Below the pieces are notes generated by a model, which was not told the DNA's origin, made no database searches, and saw only the letters and a program-made list of their open reading frames with translations. A stretch of DNA of 64,000 nucleotides, taken from Microbacterium sulfonylureivorans. Its GTDB lineage: Bacteria; Actinomycetota; Actinomycetes; Actinomycetales; Microbacteriaceae. Location: assembly GCF_003999995.1 (NCBI RefSeq), contig NZ_RJAD01000002.1, positions 744,001 through 808,000 of the forward strand. The letters run 5' to 3'. Below, piece by piece: positions 8,740-19,189 of this stretch. Position 1 is the first letter of the stretch. The number at the start of each line of letters is the position of its first letter. A program made the position numbers and the translations under genes.

Positions 8740-9834
8740 GTGTCAGCCTCTCCAGACCCGGTCGAAGCCATTTCCCAGCGTCTGGACATGTTCCTCGCGG
8801 CCCAGCGAGCCCACGCCGCCGCTCTCGGGGCCGAGGCCGCGCTGTTCGTGGAGGCGGGAGCGGCGGCCTGCACGGGCGGCAAGCGGCTCCGCGGCCGCTT
8901 CTGCGTCGCGGGGTGGAGGGCAGTGGAGGAGGCATCCCGCCCCGCCCCGGCGCTGCCCGCGGACGTGGTCACCGCCGCCGCATCGCTCGAGGTCTTCCAC
9001 GCGGGCGCGCTCGTCCACGACGACGTCATCGACAACTCCGACACCCGGCGCGGACGCCCCGCGGCTCACCGAGCGCTCGAGGCTGCGCACCGCGATGCGC
9101 GGTGGGTAGGAGACGCGGCTTCCTTCGGCCGATCTGCCGCCGTGCTGCTCGGCGACCTCTTGGTCGCGTGGAGCGACGACCTCTTCGAGGAGGGCCTCGC
9201 CGTCGCCCAGCCGGTGCCGGCCTCCGCGGCGCGCGGCGAGTACGCCACGATGCGCCGCGAGGTGACCATCGGACAGTTCCTCGACATCGCGGAGGAGTCC
9301 GCCTTCCTCACCGAACCCGACGAGCGGCACGCCGAGCGCGCACTGCGCGTCGCATCGCTCAAGTCCGCCCGGTACAGCATCCAGCAGCCGCTCGCGATCG
9401 GCGCCGCACTGGCGGGAGCGGACGCCGAGCAGACCGCGGCGCTCGCGGCGTTCGGGCATCCGCTCGGCATGGCCTTCCAGCTGCGCGACGACGTGCTCGG
9501 GGTGTTCGGAGACGAGCGCGAGACGGGCAAGCCGTCAGGCGACGACCTCCGCGAGGGCAAGCGCACGGTGCTGATCGCGTTCGCACGCGAGGGGCTCGCC
9601 CCCTCCGCACGTCGGATCGCCGACGAGCTCATCGGCGATCCGACGCTCGACGAGGGTCAGATCGCTTCGCTGCAGCGGACGATCGTGGACTCGGGGGCGC
9701 TCGATCGCGTCGAGACGCTGATCTCCGAGTACGCCCGCGAAGCCGAGCGCTCGCTCTCCGGAGCCAGGCTCGGCAACGCCGCCGTCGGCGAGCTGCGCGA
9801 TCTCGCGCGCGCCGCCACGGTTCGGGTGACCTGA
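8740..9834 (+). CDS. Long-chain (E)-prenyl diphosphate synthase
   Basis: The 364-residue product is an all-alpha trans-prenyltransferase that condenses isopentenyl diphosphate with allylic diphosphates, probably for carotenoid, menaquinone or other prenyl chains. It has GGKRLRGRF at 46-54, the first aspartate-rich motif DDVID at 94-98 and a second QLRDDVLGVFGD near 248-258, where the last Asp of DDxxD is Gly. Mycobacterial genomes have an idsA2-type synthase in the same position before Rv2175c and pknL. Product chain length cannot be read from sequence. The GTG start is leaderless. Confidence 0.88.
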   Translation: MSASPDPVEAISQRLDMFLAAQRAHAAALGAEAALFVEAGAAACTGGKRLRGRFCVAGWRAVEEASRPAPALPADVVTAAASLEVFHAGALVHDDVIDNSDTRRGRPAAHRALEAAHRDARWVGDAASFGRSAAVLLGDLLVAWSDDLFEEGLAVAQPVPASAARGEYATMRREVTIGQFLDIAEESAFLTEPDERHAERALRVASLKSARYSIQQPLAIGAALAGADAEQTAALAAFGHPLGMAFQLRDDVLGVFGDERETGKPSGDDLREGKRTVLIAFAREGLAPSARRIADELIGDPTLDEGQIASLQRTIVDSGALDRVETLISEYAREAERSLSGARLGNAAVGELRDLARAATVRVT

Positions 9835-9847
9835 GGCCGAGTCGGCC

Positions 9848-10198
9848 TCAGGCGAGCGTCTGCGCGACCCGCCGGACCTCTGCCTTGCGACCGGCGCGCA
9901 GCGCTTCGATGGGCGGGACGCCGATCGAGTCCTCCGAGGTGAGGAGCCAGTCGATCACCTCGTCGTCGGAGAAGCCCGCGTCGTGGAGGACGATCGCAGT
10001 GCCGCGAAGGGACGCGATGGGATGCCCGTCGAGGATGAACACCGCGGGGACCTTGAGCGCGCCGTCCCGTCGAGTGCCCACGAGGGCGGACTCGTCGAGG
10101 AAGCGCCGGACGCGTCCGAGCGGTTCGCCGAGCACCTCCACGAGTTCGGGCAGGGTGAGCCATTCGGTCTCGATGCGAGGGGCGTCGTCAGCGGTCAC
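9848..10198 (-). CDS. Rv2175c-like helix-turn-helix DNA-binding protein
   Basis: The 116-residue protein (GTG 10198) contains a winged-helix-like N-terminus (TEWLTLPELVEVLGEPLGRVRRFLDE) followed by a conserved C-terminal half with DGHPIASLRGTAIVLHDAGFSDDEVIDWLL. This matches Rv2175c of Mycobacterium tuberculosis, a DNA-binding substrate of the kinase PknL; the gene there neighbours pknL, as here (kinase at 11618). Phosphorylation by the neighbouring kinase is therefore a reasonable inference. An upstream in-frame start at 10234 is less likely because the added residues are not family-like. Confidence 0.8.
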   Translation of the reverse strand: MTADDAPRIETEWLTLPELVEVLGEPLGRVRRFLDESALVGTRRDGALKVPAVFILDGHPIASLRGTAIVLHDAGFSDDEVIDWLLTSEDSIGVPPIEALRAGRKAEVRRVAQTLA

Positions 10199-10291
10199 CC
10201 AGCAACTATCGCACTCTCCCGCGGCCCTGCGCACGCCGTGGTGGAGGACTCGTCCGCCACATCCGTCACAGAGGCCTCTCCTCTCTCACCC

Positions 10292-10316
10292 GTTGACACC
10301 TGTTGACATACGTGAC
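10292..10316 (+). promoter_or_regulatory. Phased GTTGACA repeats upstream of the LysM gene
   Basis: GTTGACA occurs at 10292-10298 and 10302-10308, and the related GTGACA follows at 10312-10317, so the copies are about 10 bp apart on one helical face. One or both of the TTGACA copies may be a -35 element, but no clear -10 is at 17 bp. This could be an activator or repressor array for the LysM gene. Confidence 0.4.
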
Positions 10317-10351
10317 ACCGTTTCTCGGAGTCGATAGAGGGGGGAAATCTC

Positions 10352-11548
10352 TTGCGACCTGACATCCGCACCCATCGTGCCCGCGGACCGCGGCTGATCG
10401 CAGCGGGGGTGCCCGCCGTCTTCGGCTCCATCGCCCTCGTTCTGACGGCTGCACCCGCCCATGCCCAGGACCGCGTCGACGAAGAGCGGATGCCGCGGCT
10501 CCACCCCGTACACGCGTCCGCGAAGGCCGTGGCCAAGGCGACCACGGTCGTCGGCACCGCCGCCGCTCTGAGAGCCCCTGCCGCCGCGCGACCTGCGACG
10601 TACACGGTCCAGCGCGGCGACACCGTCAGCGCGATCGCGTCCCGATTCGGGTTGCGCACAGTGGACGTCCTCACTCTGAACGGCCTCTCGTGGAAGTCGG
10701 TGATCTACCCGGGACAAGTGCTGCGCCTCTCGGGTGCCGCGGCCACGGCGCCGGCCGCGCCCGCCGCGCCGACGACATCCGCGTCGTACACGATCCAGCG
10801 CGGCGACACCGTCACCGCGATCGCCAAGCGCCACGGCGTCTCGACCACGACCCTGCTCTCGGCCAACGGCCTGGGGTGGTCGTCGATCATCTATCCCGGG
10901 CAGAAGCTGACCATTCCCCTGAAAGCGGTACCGGCATCCGCTCCCTCCGCACCGGCGACCCCCGCTCCGGCGCCGGCGCCGGGCGGAGCGTACGTGGTGA
11001 AGGCGGGCGACACGGTCACCGCGATCGCCCAGCGTCACGGCGTCACGGTCAAGGCCGTGCTGTCCGCCAACCGGCTCGGGCTGTCGTCGATCATCTACCC
11101 CGGCCAGAAGCTCACGATCCCCGCGAAGGCGTCGGCGACCGGCCTGAACGCGCCGCAGACCGAGAACGCCAGGCTGATCATCCAGATCGGGCGCGAGCTC
11201 GGCGTGCCCGATCGCGGGATCGCGATCGCCCTGGGCACCTCCATGCAGGAGTCCTGGCTGCGCAACCTCGATTGGGGCGACCGAGACTCGCTGGGACTCT
11301 TCCAGCAGCGGCCCAGCACCGGCTGGGGCACCGCGGAGCAGGTGCGCGACCGCGTGCGGGCGATCAAGGCCTTCTACGGCGGACCGTCGGACCCGAACGG
11401 ATCCCGCACGCGCGGGCTGCTCGACATCCCCGGCTGGCAGAAGATGACGTTCGCGCAGGCCGCGCAGGCGGTCCAGATCTCGGCGTATCCCGATCGTTAC
11501 GCACAGTGGGAGAAGCCTGCCCACGCCTGGCTCGCCGCGCTCGGCTGA
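10352..11548 (+). CDS. Secreted LysM protein with a lytic-transglycosylase-like C-terminal domain
   Basis: The 398-residue product starts at TTG 10352, with a purine-rich GAGGGGGG 8 bp upstream. It has a signal-peptide-like N-terminus (hydrophobic stretch to about 35, ending APAHA), three LysM modules of about 45 residues (each with Y-V/I-Q-RGDTV...IYPGQ near 87, 148 and 212), Pro/Ala linkers, and a C-terminal domain of about 125 residues (GIAIALGTSMQESWLRNL, SLGLFQQRP) resembling actinobacterial transglycosylase folds. LysM modules bind murein or chitin GlcNAc, so a cell-wall role is likely. It lies directly before the PASTA kinase, itself a murein sensor type. Confidence 0.85.
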   Translation: MRPDIRTHRARGPRLIAAGVPAVFGSIALVLTAAPAHAQDRVDEERMPRLHPVHASAKAVAKATTVVGTAAALRAPAAARPATYTVQRGDTVSAIASRFGLRTVDVLTLNGLSWKSVIYPGQVLRLSGAAATAPAAPAAPTTSASYTIQRGDTVTAIAKRHGVSTTTLLSANGLGWSSIIYPGQKLTIPLKAVPASAPSAPATPAPAPAPGGAYVVKAGDTVTAIAQRHGVTVKAVLSANRLGLSSIIYPGQKLTIPAKASATGLNAPQTENARLIIQIGRELGVPDRGIAIALGTSMQESWLRNLDWGDRDSLGLFQQRPSTGWGTAEQVRDRVRAIKAFYGGPSDPNGSRTRGLLDIPGWQKMTFAQAAQAVQISAYPDRYAQWEKPAHAWLAALG

Positions 11549-11605
11549 GCCAGAACGCCGGGCTTCGAGGGTGAGCCGCTCCGCGGGCTCGCAGGTACGC
11601 GTCCG

Positions 11606-11611
11606 TAGACT
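11606..11611 (+). promoter_or_regulatory. -10 element TAGACT, leaderless start of the PASTA kinase
   Basis: TAGACT ends 6 bases before the GTG at 11618; the intervening TTCCCC cannot act as a ribosome site. Confidence 0.6.
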
Positions 11612-11617
11612 TTCCCC

Positions 11618-13558
<1,941 letters not shown>

Positions 13559-13591
13559 GCGGGCTCCGACGCCGGTTGACCGGGCATGCAC

Positions 13592-13619
13592 GACGGATGC
13601 CTCGGCCGAGGCATCCGTC
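13592..13619. terminator. Bidirectional terminator between convergent genes
   Basis: A perfect 28-bp palindrome with 12-bp arms and GGCC at the centre, lying 33 bp after the kinase stop and 8 bp from the stop of the DAHP synthase. Each arm contains the word GGATGCC seen throughout the window. No T-run follows, so it may be a stem-loop terminator without a U tract. Confidence 0.65.
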
Positions 13620-13627
13620 ACCGCGCA

Positions 13628-14965
13628 TCAGCGCTTCTCGAGCTCCTCGGCCACGAGGAACGCCAGCTCGAGGCTCTGCATGTGGTTCAGGCGCGGGTCG
13701 CACAGCGACTCGTAGCGGGTCGCGAGTGCGGCTTCGTCGATCTCCTCGGAGCCGCCGAGGCACTCGGTGACGTCGTCTCCGGTGAGCTCGATATGGATGC
13801 CGCCAGGGAACGTGCCGGCTGCCCGATGCGCCTCGAAGAACCCGCGGACCTCGTCGACGACGTCGTCGAACCGGCGCGTCTTGTAACCCGTCGGCGTCGT
13901 CATGCCGTTGCCGTGCATCGGGTCGGTGACCCAGAGCGGGGTCGCACCCGAGTCCCGCACGGCTTCGAGCAGCGGCGGCAGCGCATCGCGGATCCTGCCG
14001 GCGCCCATGCGCGTGATGAAGGTGAGTCGGCCGGGCACGCGATCGGGATCGAGCTTGTCGATCAGCTCGAGCGCAGTGTCGGGAGAGGTCGAAGGCCCGA
14101 GCTTGACCCCGATGGGGTTGCGGATCTTCGAGAAGTAGTCGACGTGAGCACCGTCGAGGTCGCGCGTGCGCTCGCCGATCCACAGGAAGTGCGCCGACGT
14201 GTTGTACGGCAGGCTGGTCCGCGAGTCGATGCGGGTCATCGGGCGCTCGTAGTCCATGAGCAGTCCCTCGTGGCCGGTGTAGAACTCGACGCGCTTGAGC
14301 TCGTCGAAGTCGGCGCCCGCCGCCTCCATGAACTTGATCGCGCGATCGATCTCGGTCGCGAGCCGCTCGTACTTCTGGTTGGCGGGGTTCTGCGCGAAGC
14401 CCTTGTTCCACGAGTGCACCTCGCGCAGATCGGCGAAGCCGCCCTGCGTGAACGCGCGGACGAGGTTGATGGTCGACGCGGCCGTGTGGTAGCCCTTCAG
14501 CAGCCGCTGCGGGTCGGCCTGGCGCGAACCCTCGGTGAAGTCGTAGCCGTTGACGATGTCGCCGCGGTACGCGGGCAGTGTCACGTCGCCGCGGGTCTCG
14601 CTGTCGCTCGAGCGGGGCTTGGCGAACTGTCCCGCCATGCGACCCATCTTCACGATCGGCATCGAGGCGCCGTACGTGAGCACGACGGCCATCTGCAGCA
14701 CCGTCTTGATCCGGTTGCGGATCTGCTCGGCGGTCGCACCTGCGAAGGTCTCGGCGCAGTCGCCGCCCTGGAGCAGGAACGCGCGCCCGGAGGCGGCGTT
14801 GCCGAGCTTCTCGCGGAGGTTGTCGACCTCGCCGGCGAAGACGAGCGGCGGCAGCGTGGCGATCTCTGCGGACACGGCGGCGACGGCGTCGGGGTCGGGC
14901 CACACGGGCTGCTGCTTGATGGGCAGATTCCGCCAGTGGTCGAGGCTGTCGAGCTGCTGAAGCAT
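13628..14965 (-). CDS. 3-deoxy-7-phosphoheptulonate synthase, class II
   Basis: This enzyme condenses phosphoenolpyruvate and erythrose 4-phosphate, the first step of the shikimate pathway. The 445-residue protein is full length for the plant/actinobacterial class II family, with LLQGGDCAETF (metal-binding Cys), KMGRMAGQFAKPRS, RVEFYTGHEGLLMDYE and ITRMGAGRIRDALPPLL. ATG 14965 follows a -10 TAGACT by 6 bases, so the gene looks leaderless. In Mycobacterium tuberculosis the orthologue AroG sits near pknL in the same way. Confidence 0.95.
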   Translation of the reverse strand: MLQQLDSLDHWRNLPIKQQPVWPDPDAVAAVSAEIATLPPLVFAGEVDNLREKLGNAASGRAFLLQGGDCAETFAGATAEQIRNRIKTVLQMAVVLTYGASMPIVKMGRMAGQFAKPRSSDSETRGDVTLPAYRGDIVNGYDFTEGSRQADPQRLLKGYHTAASTINLVRAFTQGGFADLREVHSWNKGFAQNPANQKYERLATEIDRAIKFMEAAGADFDELKRVEFYTGHEGLLMDYERPMTRIDSRTSLPYNTSAHFLWIGERTRDLDGAHVDYFSKIRNPIGVKLGPSTSPDTALELIDKLDPDRVPGRLTFITRMGAGRIRDALPPLLEAVRDSGATPLWVTDPMHGNGMTTPTGYKTRRFDDVVDEVRGFFEAHRAAGTFPGGIHIELTGDDVTECLGGSEEIDEAALATRYESLCDPRLNHMQSLELAFLVAEELEKR

Positions 14966-14971
14966 CCCTCG

Positions 14972-14977
14972 AGTCTA
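14972..14977 (-). promoter_or_regulatory. -10 element TAGACT, leaderless start of the DAHP synthase
   Basis: On the minus strand TAGACT ends 6 bases before the ATG at 14965. The intervening CGAGGG is too close to the start to work as a normal ribosome site. Confidence 0.55.
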
Positions 14978-15016
14978 GCCGTGGGCGACGTGCACCCGGA
15001 CGCTCATGACGACTCG

Positions 15017-15703
15017 TCAGGCCTTCGTCTTCAGCCGGTCCTTCACCGTCGAGGCGTACACGTCCTCGTACTCCTGCTCGCCGAGACGCTGCAGCGCCAC
15101 CATGATCTCGTCGGTGATCGAGCGGAGGATGTAGCGGTCGCCCTCCATGCCCGCGAAGCGCGAGAAGTCGAGCGGCTCTCCGATGACCACGCCGACCCGG
15201 ACGACGTTCGGCAGCCGCTGACCGATCGGCATCATCGTGTCGGTGTCGACCATCACGACCGGGACGACGGGGACATGGGCTTCGAGAGCCATACGAGCGA
15301 TGCCGGTGCGGCCGCGGTAGAGCTTGCCGTCGGGACTGCGCGTGCCCTCGGGGTAGATGCCGAGCAGCTCCCCGCCGCCCAGCACCTGGAGGCCGGTGTT
15401 GAGGGAGGCCTCCGACGCCTTGCCGCCGGAGCGGTCGATCGGCAGCTGGCCGGTGCCCTTGAAGAACATGCGGGTCGCCCAGCCTCTGAGGCCCTTGCCC
15501 GTGAAGTAGTCGCTCTTGGCGAGGAAGGCCACGCGCCGGTCGATCATGAGAGGGAGGATCACCGAGTCCACGAACGAGAGGTGGTTGCTCGCGAGGATGG
15601 CTCCGCCCTCGACGGGGATGTTGCGCCGGCCGACGATCCAGGGGCGGAAGATCGCCTTGACGATCGGCCCGACCACCACGTACTTCATCAGCCAGTAGAA
15701 CAT
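15017..15703 (-). CDS. 1-acyl-sn-glycerol-3-phosphate acyltransferase (PlsC family)
   Basis: The 228-residue protein has the PlsC/LPLAT active-site motif NHLSFVD (HX4D), a GTGQLPIDR block and the phosphate-binding EGTRSPDG, and begins with a hydrophobic membrane-associating stretch. It probably acylates lysophosphatidate or a related acceptor at the membrane. It starts 5 bp after the glucokinase stop, so the two are one transcript, with the DAHP synthase gene following after a 51-bp gap. Substrate and acyl specificity cannot be read from sequence. Confidence 0.88.
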   Translation of the reverse strand: MFYWLMKYVVVGPIVKAIFRPWIVGRRNIPVEGGAILASNHLSFVDSVILPLMIDRRVAFLAKSDYFTGKGLRGWATRMFFKGTGQLPIDRSGGKASEASLNTGLQVLGGGELLGIYPEGTRSPDGKLYRGRTGIARMALEAHVPVVPVVMVDTDTMMPIGQRLPNVVRVGVVIGEPLDFSRFAGMEGDRYILRSITDEIMVALQRLGEQEYEDVYASTVKDRLKTKA

Positions 15704-15708
15704 CGGAG

Positions 15709-16644
15709 CTAGTCCTCCCCGACGGCGAGATCGGCTGCGCCGATCAGTCCCGCGTCGTTGCCGAGCTGCGCGATGGCGAATGCGGCGATCGGCCGGTCGC
15801 CGTAGCCGGGCAGCGAGGTCTCATACGCGATCCGCACGGGCGCGAGCAGGTCTTCGCCGAGTTGGGCCACGCCGCCGCCGATGACGAAGAGCTCGGGGTC
15901 GAGCACCGCCTGGAAGCCGCCGCAGGCCTCGCCGAGTGCGGTGGCGACCCGGCGCAGGGCCTCGGTCGCGCCGGCGTCGCCCGCCAGCACGAGGCGCGAG
16001 ATTGCGGGGCCGCTGATCGAGCCCTTCTCAGCCCGGAGCTCGGCGAGTGCGGCGCCGATCCCGCCGCCGTCGGCGATGGCGTTGGCCTCCCGCTGCAGCG
16101 CACGGCCGGACGCGTACTGCTCGAGGCATCCGTTCTGGCCGCAGCCGCACGGAAGGCCTTCGCGAGTGAAGCGGATGTGACCGAGCTCGGCGGCGATGCC
16201 GTGACCGCCGCGGAAGAGAGCGCCGTCGAGCACGACCGCTCCCCCGACGCCGGTGCCCATCGTGAGCATGACCATGTTGTCGACGTCGCGACCGGCGCCG
16301 AAGCGGAACTCGGCCCATCCGGCGGCGTTGGCGTCGTTCTCGATCGTCACGGGCACGTCGATGCGTCCCTCGAGCGTCGCCTTGAGCGGCTCGTTGCGCC
16401 ACGCGATGTTCGGGGCGTGGATCACGGTCGCGCGGTCGCGGTCGATGAATCCCGCCGCGGCGACGCCGACGGCCGCGATGTCGTGACCGGCGCCGAAGTG
16501 GCGCGCCATGTCGACGACGGCATCTGCCAGGGCCCGGGTGTCGACCGGGGTGTCCACGCGGAGCTTCTCGACGATCCGGCCGTCCTGGTCGACGACGCCT
16601 CCCGCGATCTTCGTCCCGCCGATGTCGATACCGACCTTGAGCAC
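15709..16644 (-). CDS. ROK-family glucokinase
   Basis: The 311-residue protein has the ROK ATP loop GIDIGGTKIAGG at the N-terminus, ENDANAAGWAEFRFGAG with the catalytic Asp, and the zinc motif HIRFTREGLPCGCGQNGCLEQY. ROK glucokinases phosphorylate glucose with ATP (some use polyphosphate). GTG 16644 is preceded by GGAGAGGGAG about 5-12 bases upstream. It is the first gene of a transcript with plsC, and is divergent from the acyl-CoA synthetase. Confidence 0.92.
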   Translation of the reverse strand: MLKVGIDIGGTKIAGGVVDQDGRIVEKLRVDTPVDTRALADAVVDMARHFGAGHDIAAVGVAAAGFIDRDRATVIHAPNIAWRNEPLKATLEGRIDVPVTIENDANAAGWAEFRFGAGRDVDNMVMLTMGTGVGGAVVLDGALFRGGHGIAAELGHIRFTREGLPCGCGQNGCLEQYASGRALQREANAIADGGGIGAALAELRAEKGSISGPAISRLVLAGDAGATEALRRVATALGEACGGFQAVLDPELFVIGGGVAQLGEDLLAPVRIAYETSLPGYGDRPIAAFAIAQLGNDAGLIGAADLAVGED

Positions 16645-16741
16645 CGCACTCCCTCTCCGGCCGACGCGGGCGCGACGGCGCCTTGAAGTCTATCGGCGCG
16701 GCGGAGTCCACACCCCTGATGGCCGCTCGGCCACGGCGGAT

Positions 16742-16747
16742 TAGACT
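16742..16747 (+). promoter_or_regulatory. -10 element TAGACT of the acyl-CoA synthetase promoter
   Basis: TAGACT lies 47 bases before the chosen start, giving a leader of about 40 bases that contains GAAGGAG just ahead of GTG 16795. Confidence 0.45.
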
Positions 16748-16794
16748 CGTGTGAGATCCACCCGAGATTCTTGTCCGGTACCGAAGGAGCTGCC

Positions 16795-18621
16795 GTGGTC
16801 CAATTCGAAGTCCCCGCGATCGTCCCCGCCGACCCGCAGGCGAACATCACCGACCTCCTGGTCGAGCGCGTCAAGGCGACCCCGCAGCTCGCGCTGTTCG
16901 CCGTGCCCGACGGCGACGGCTGGCGCGACATCACCGCCGCCGAGTTCCACAAGCAGGTCATCGCGCTGGCGAAGGGCTTCGTCGCCGCGGGCATCGAGCC
17001 CGGCGACAAGGTCGGTTTCATCGCCCGCACCACCTACGACTGGACGCTTGTCGACTTCGCGCTCTTCTTCGCCGGAGCCGTCATGGTCCCGGTGTACGAG
17101 ACGAGCTCGCCGTCGCAGGTCGGCTGGATCCTGGCCGACTCGGGCGCCATCGCGTGCATCATGGAGTCCGCCGACCACTCGGCGCGCCTCGACGAGGTGC
17201 GCGCCGACCTCCCGCTCATCCGCTCCACGTGGGAGATGGCGCGCGGCGACCTCGACAAGCTGGTGGCCGGCGGCACCGCCGTCACCGACGAGGAGATCGA
17301 GCGCCGCCGCAACATCGCCAACGGCGCCGACATCGCGACCCTGATCTACACGTCGGGGTCGACCGGCCGCCCGAAGGGCTGCGTGCTCACGCACAGCAAC
17401 TTCGTCGAGCTGACCCGCAACTCGGCCAAGGCCCTGGCCGAAGTCGTCGCCAAGCCCGGCGCCTCGACGCTGCTCTTCATCACGACGGCCCACATCTTCG
17501 CGCGCTTCATCTCGGTGCTGAACATCCACGCCGGCGTGAAGACCGGGCACCAGCCCGACACCAAGCAGCTGCTGCCCGCGCTCGGCTCGTTCAAGCCGAC
17601 GTACCTCCTCGCCGTCCCGCGCGTCTTCGAGAAGGTCTACAACTCGGCCGAGCAGAAGGCCGAAGCAGGGGGCAAGGGCAAGATCTTCCGCGCGGCGGCC
17701 CACACCGCCGTCGAGCACTCGACGCTCCTGCAGGACGGCAAGAAGGTGCCGTTCTTCACGAAGATCAAGTTCAGGCTCTTCGACCGCCTGGTGTACAGCA
17801 AGCTCCGCACGGCCATGGGCGGAAACGTCGTGTACGCCGTCTCGGGCTCGGCACCGCTCGGCCCCCGTCTCGGCCACTTCTTCCACAGCCTCGGCGTGAC
17901 GATCCTCGAGGGCTACGGTCTCACCGAGACGACGGCTCCCGCGACGGTCAACCTCGCGACGAAGTCGAAGATCGGCACGGTCGGACCGGTTCTTCCCGGC
18001 GTCGGCGTCCGCCTCGGCGAAGACGGCGAGATCCAGGTCCGCGGCATCAACGTGTTCAAGGAGTACTGGCGCAACCCCGAGGCCACCGCGGCGACGTTCG
18101 ACGGCGACTGGTTCAAGACCGGCGACATCGGCACGTTCGACGAGGAGGGATTCCTCAAGATCACCGGTCGCAAGAAGGAGATCATCGTCACGGCCGGCGG
18201 CAAGAACGTCGCTCCGGCCGTGCTCGAAGACCCGATCCGCGCCAACCCGATCGTCGGTCAGGTCGTCGTCGTCGGCGACCAGAAGCCGTTCATCTCGGCC
18301 CTGATCACCCTCGACCCCGAGATGCTCCCGACCTGGCTCGCCAACAACGACCTCGCCGGCGACATGTCGCTCACCGACGCCGCGAAGAACCCCGCGGTGC
18401 GGGCCGAGGTGCAGCGCGCGATCGACCACGCGAACAAGTCCGTCTCGCGTGCCGAGTCGATCCGCAAGTTCACGATCCTCGACACGGAGTGGACCGAGGC
18501 CAGCGGCCACCTCACGCCCAAGATGAGCATCAAGCGCAACATCATCATGGACGACTTCGCCGCCGAGATCGCCGAGCTCTACAGCGTCCCGGTGAACACG
18601 ACGAACGTCTCGCTCACCTGA
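16795..18621 (+). CDS. Long-chain fatty acid--CoA ligase (FadD15/AMP-forming type)
   Basis: The 608-residue ANL-superfamily enzyme activates fatty acids to acyl-AMP and then acyl-CoA. Motifs seen are the P-loop YTSGSTGRPKGCVLTH, the A5 region EGYGLTET and the hinge TGDIGTFDEEGFLKITGRKKEI. GTG 16795 (MVQFEVPAIVP) has GAAGGAG 6 bases upstream; a TTG at 16771 is in frame but lies ahead of that ribosome site. It resembles the Rv2187/FadD15 group, which in mycobacteria lies in the same chromosomal neighbourhood. A hairpin terminator follows. Confidence 0.92.
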   Translation: MVQFEVPAIVPADPQANITDLLVERVKATPQLALFAVPDGDGWRDITAAEFHKQVIALAKGFVAAGIEPGDKVGFIARTTYDWTLVDFALFFAGAVMVPVYETSSPSQVGWILADSGAIACIMESADHSARLDEVRADLPLIRSTWEMARGDLDKLVAGGTAVTDEEIERRRNIANGADIATLIYTSGSTGRPKGCVLTHSNFVELTRNSAKALAEVVAKPGASTLLFITTAHIFARFISVLNIHAGVKTGHQPDTKQLLPALGSFKPTYLLAVPRVFEKVYNSAEQKAEAGGKGKIFRAAAHTAVEHSTLLQDGKKVPFFTKIKFRLFDRLVYSKLRTAMGGNVVYAVSGSAPLGPRLGHFFHSLGVTILEGYGLTETTAPATVNLATKSKIGTVGPVLPGVGVRLGEDGEIQVRGINVFKEYWRNPEATAATFDGDWFKTGDIGTFDEEGFLKITGRKKEIIVTAGGKNVAPAVLEDPIRANPIVGQVVVVGDQKPFISALITLDPEMLPTWLANNDLAGDMSLTDAAKNPAVRAEVQRAIDHANKSVSRAESIRKFTILDTEWTEASGHLTPKMSIKRNIIMDDFAAEIAELYSVPVNTTNVSLT

Positions 18622-18638
18622 TACGACGAGCGGATGCC

Positions 18639-18672
18639 GAAGCCCCGGGCCCTTTCGAGGGTCCGGGGCTTC
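18639..18672. terminator. Hairpin terminator between convergent genes
   Basis: A 15-bp stem with one mismatch (18639-18653 with 18658-18672) closes on a TTCG tetraloop, 17 bp after the ligase stop and 18 bp from the end of def. Its outer arms (GAAGCCCCGG) match those of the hairpin after lpd at 32178. Confidence 0.75.
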
Positions 18673-18690
18673 GTCGTGCTGCGTCCGCGG

Positions 18691-19182
18691 TCAGAACCAG
18701 TCGGACTCGCGGATCTCGCGCATGGCGACACGGCGCTCCTCGGGCGTGAGCCGCTGGAGGTAGAGCATGCCGTCGAGGTGGTCGGTCTCGTGCTGGAGGG
18801 CCTGCGCCAGCAGCCCTTCCCCCTCGAGCACGACCTCGTTGCCGTCGAGGTCGATGCCCACGACCTTCGCCCACGGATGCCGGACGGCGTCGTGCCAGAG
18901 CCCGGGGACCGACAGGCACCCCTCGCCGATGGCCTCGGGCTCGCCCGACACCTCCACGAGGACGGGGTTGAGAACGTATCCGATGTCGCCGTCGATGTTG
19001 TAGCTGAAGGCGCGGAGTCCGACGCCGATCTGCGGCGCGGCGACGCCCGCGCGCCCCGGCAGCTCCACGGTGTCGAGCAGGTCGCGGACGAGAGCGCGCA
19101 CACCGTCGTCGATCTCGTCGATCGGCGCGCTGACGGACTTCAGGACGGGGTCGCCGAACACCCGGATGGGACGAACTGCCAT
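18691..19182 (-). CDS. def: Peptide deformylase
   Basis: Removes the formyl group from N-terminal methionine of new proteins. The 163-residue metalloenzyme has all three motifs: [16 protein letters not shown] (metal Cys) and QHETDHLDG (two metal His and catalytic Glu). Length and ATG start are normal. It begins 7 bp after the stop of the MinD-like ATPase gene, so the two are probably cotranscribed. Confidence 0.96.
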   Translation of the reverse strand: MAVRPIRVFGDPVLKSVSAPIDEIDDGVRALVRDLLDTVELPGRAGVAAPQIGVGLRAFSYNIDGDIGYVLNPVLVEVSGEPEAIGEGCLSVPGLWHDAVRHPWAKVVGIDLDGNEVVLEGEGLLAQALQHETDHLDGMLYLQRLTPEERRVAMREIRESDWF

Positions 19183-19189
19183 CGGTGGC

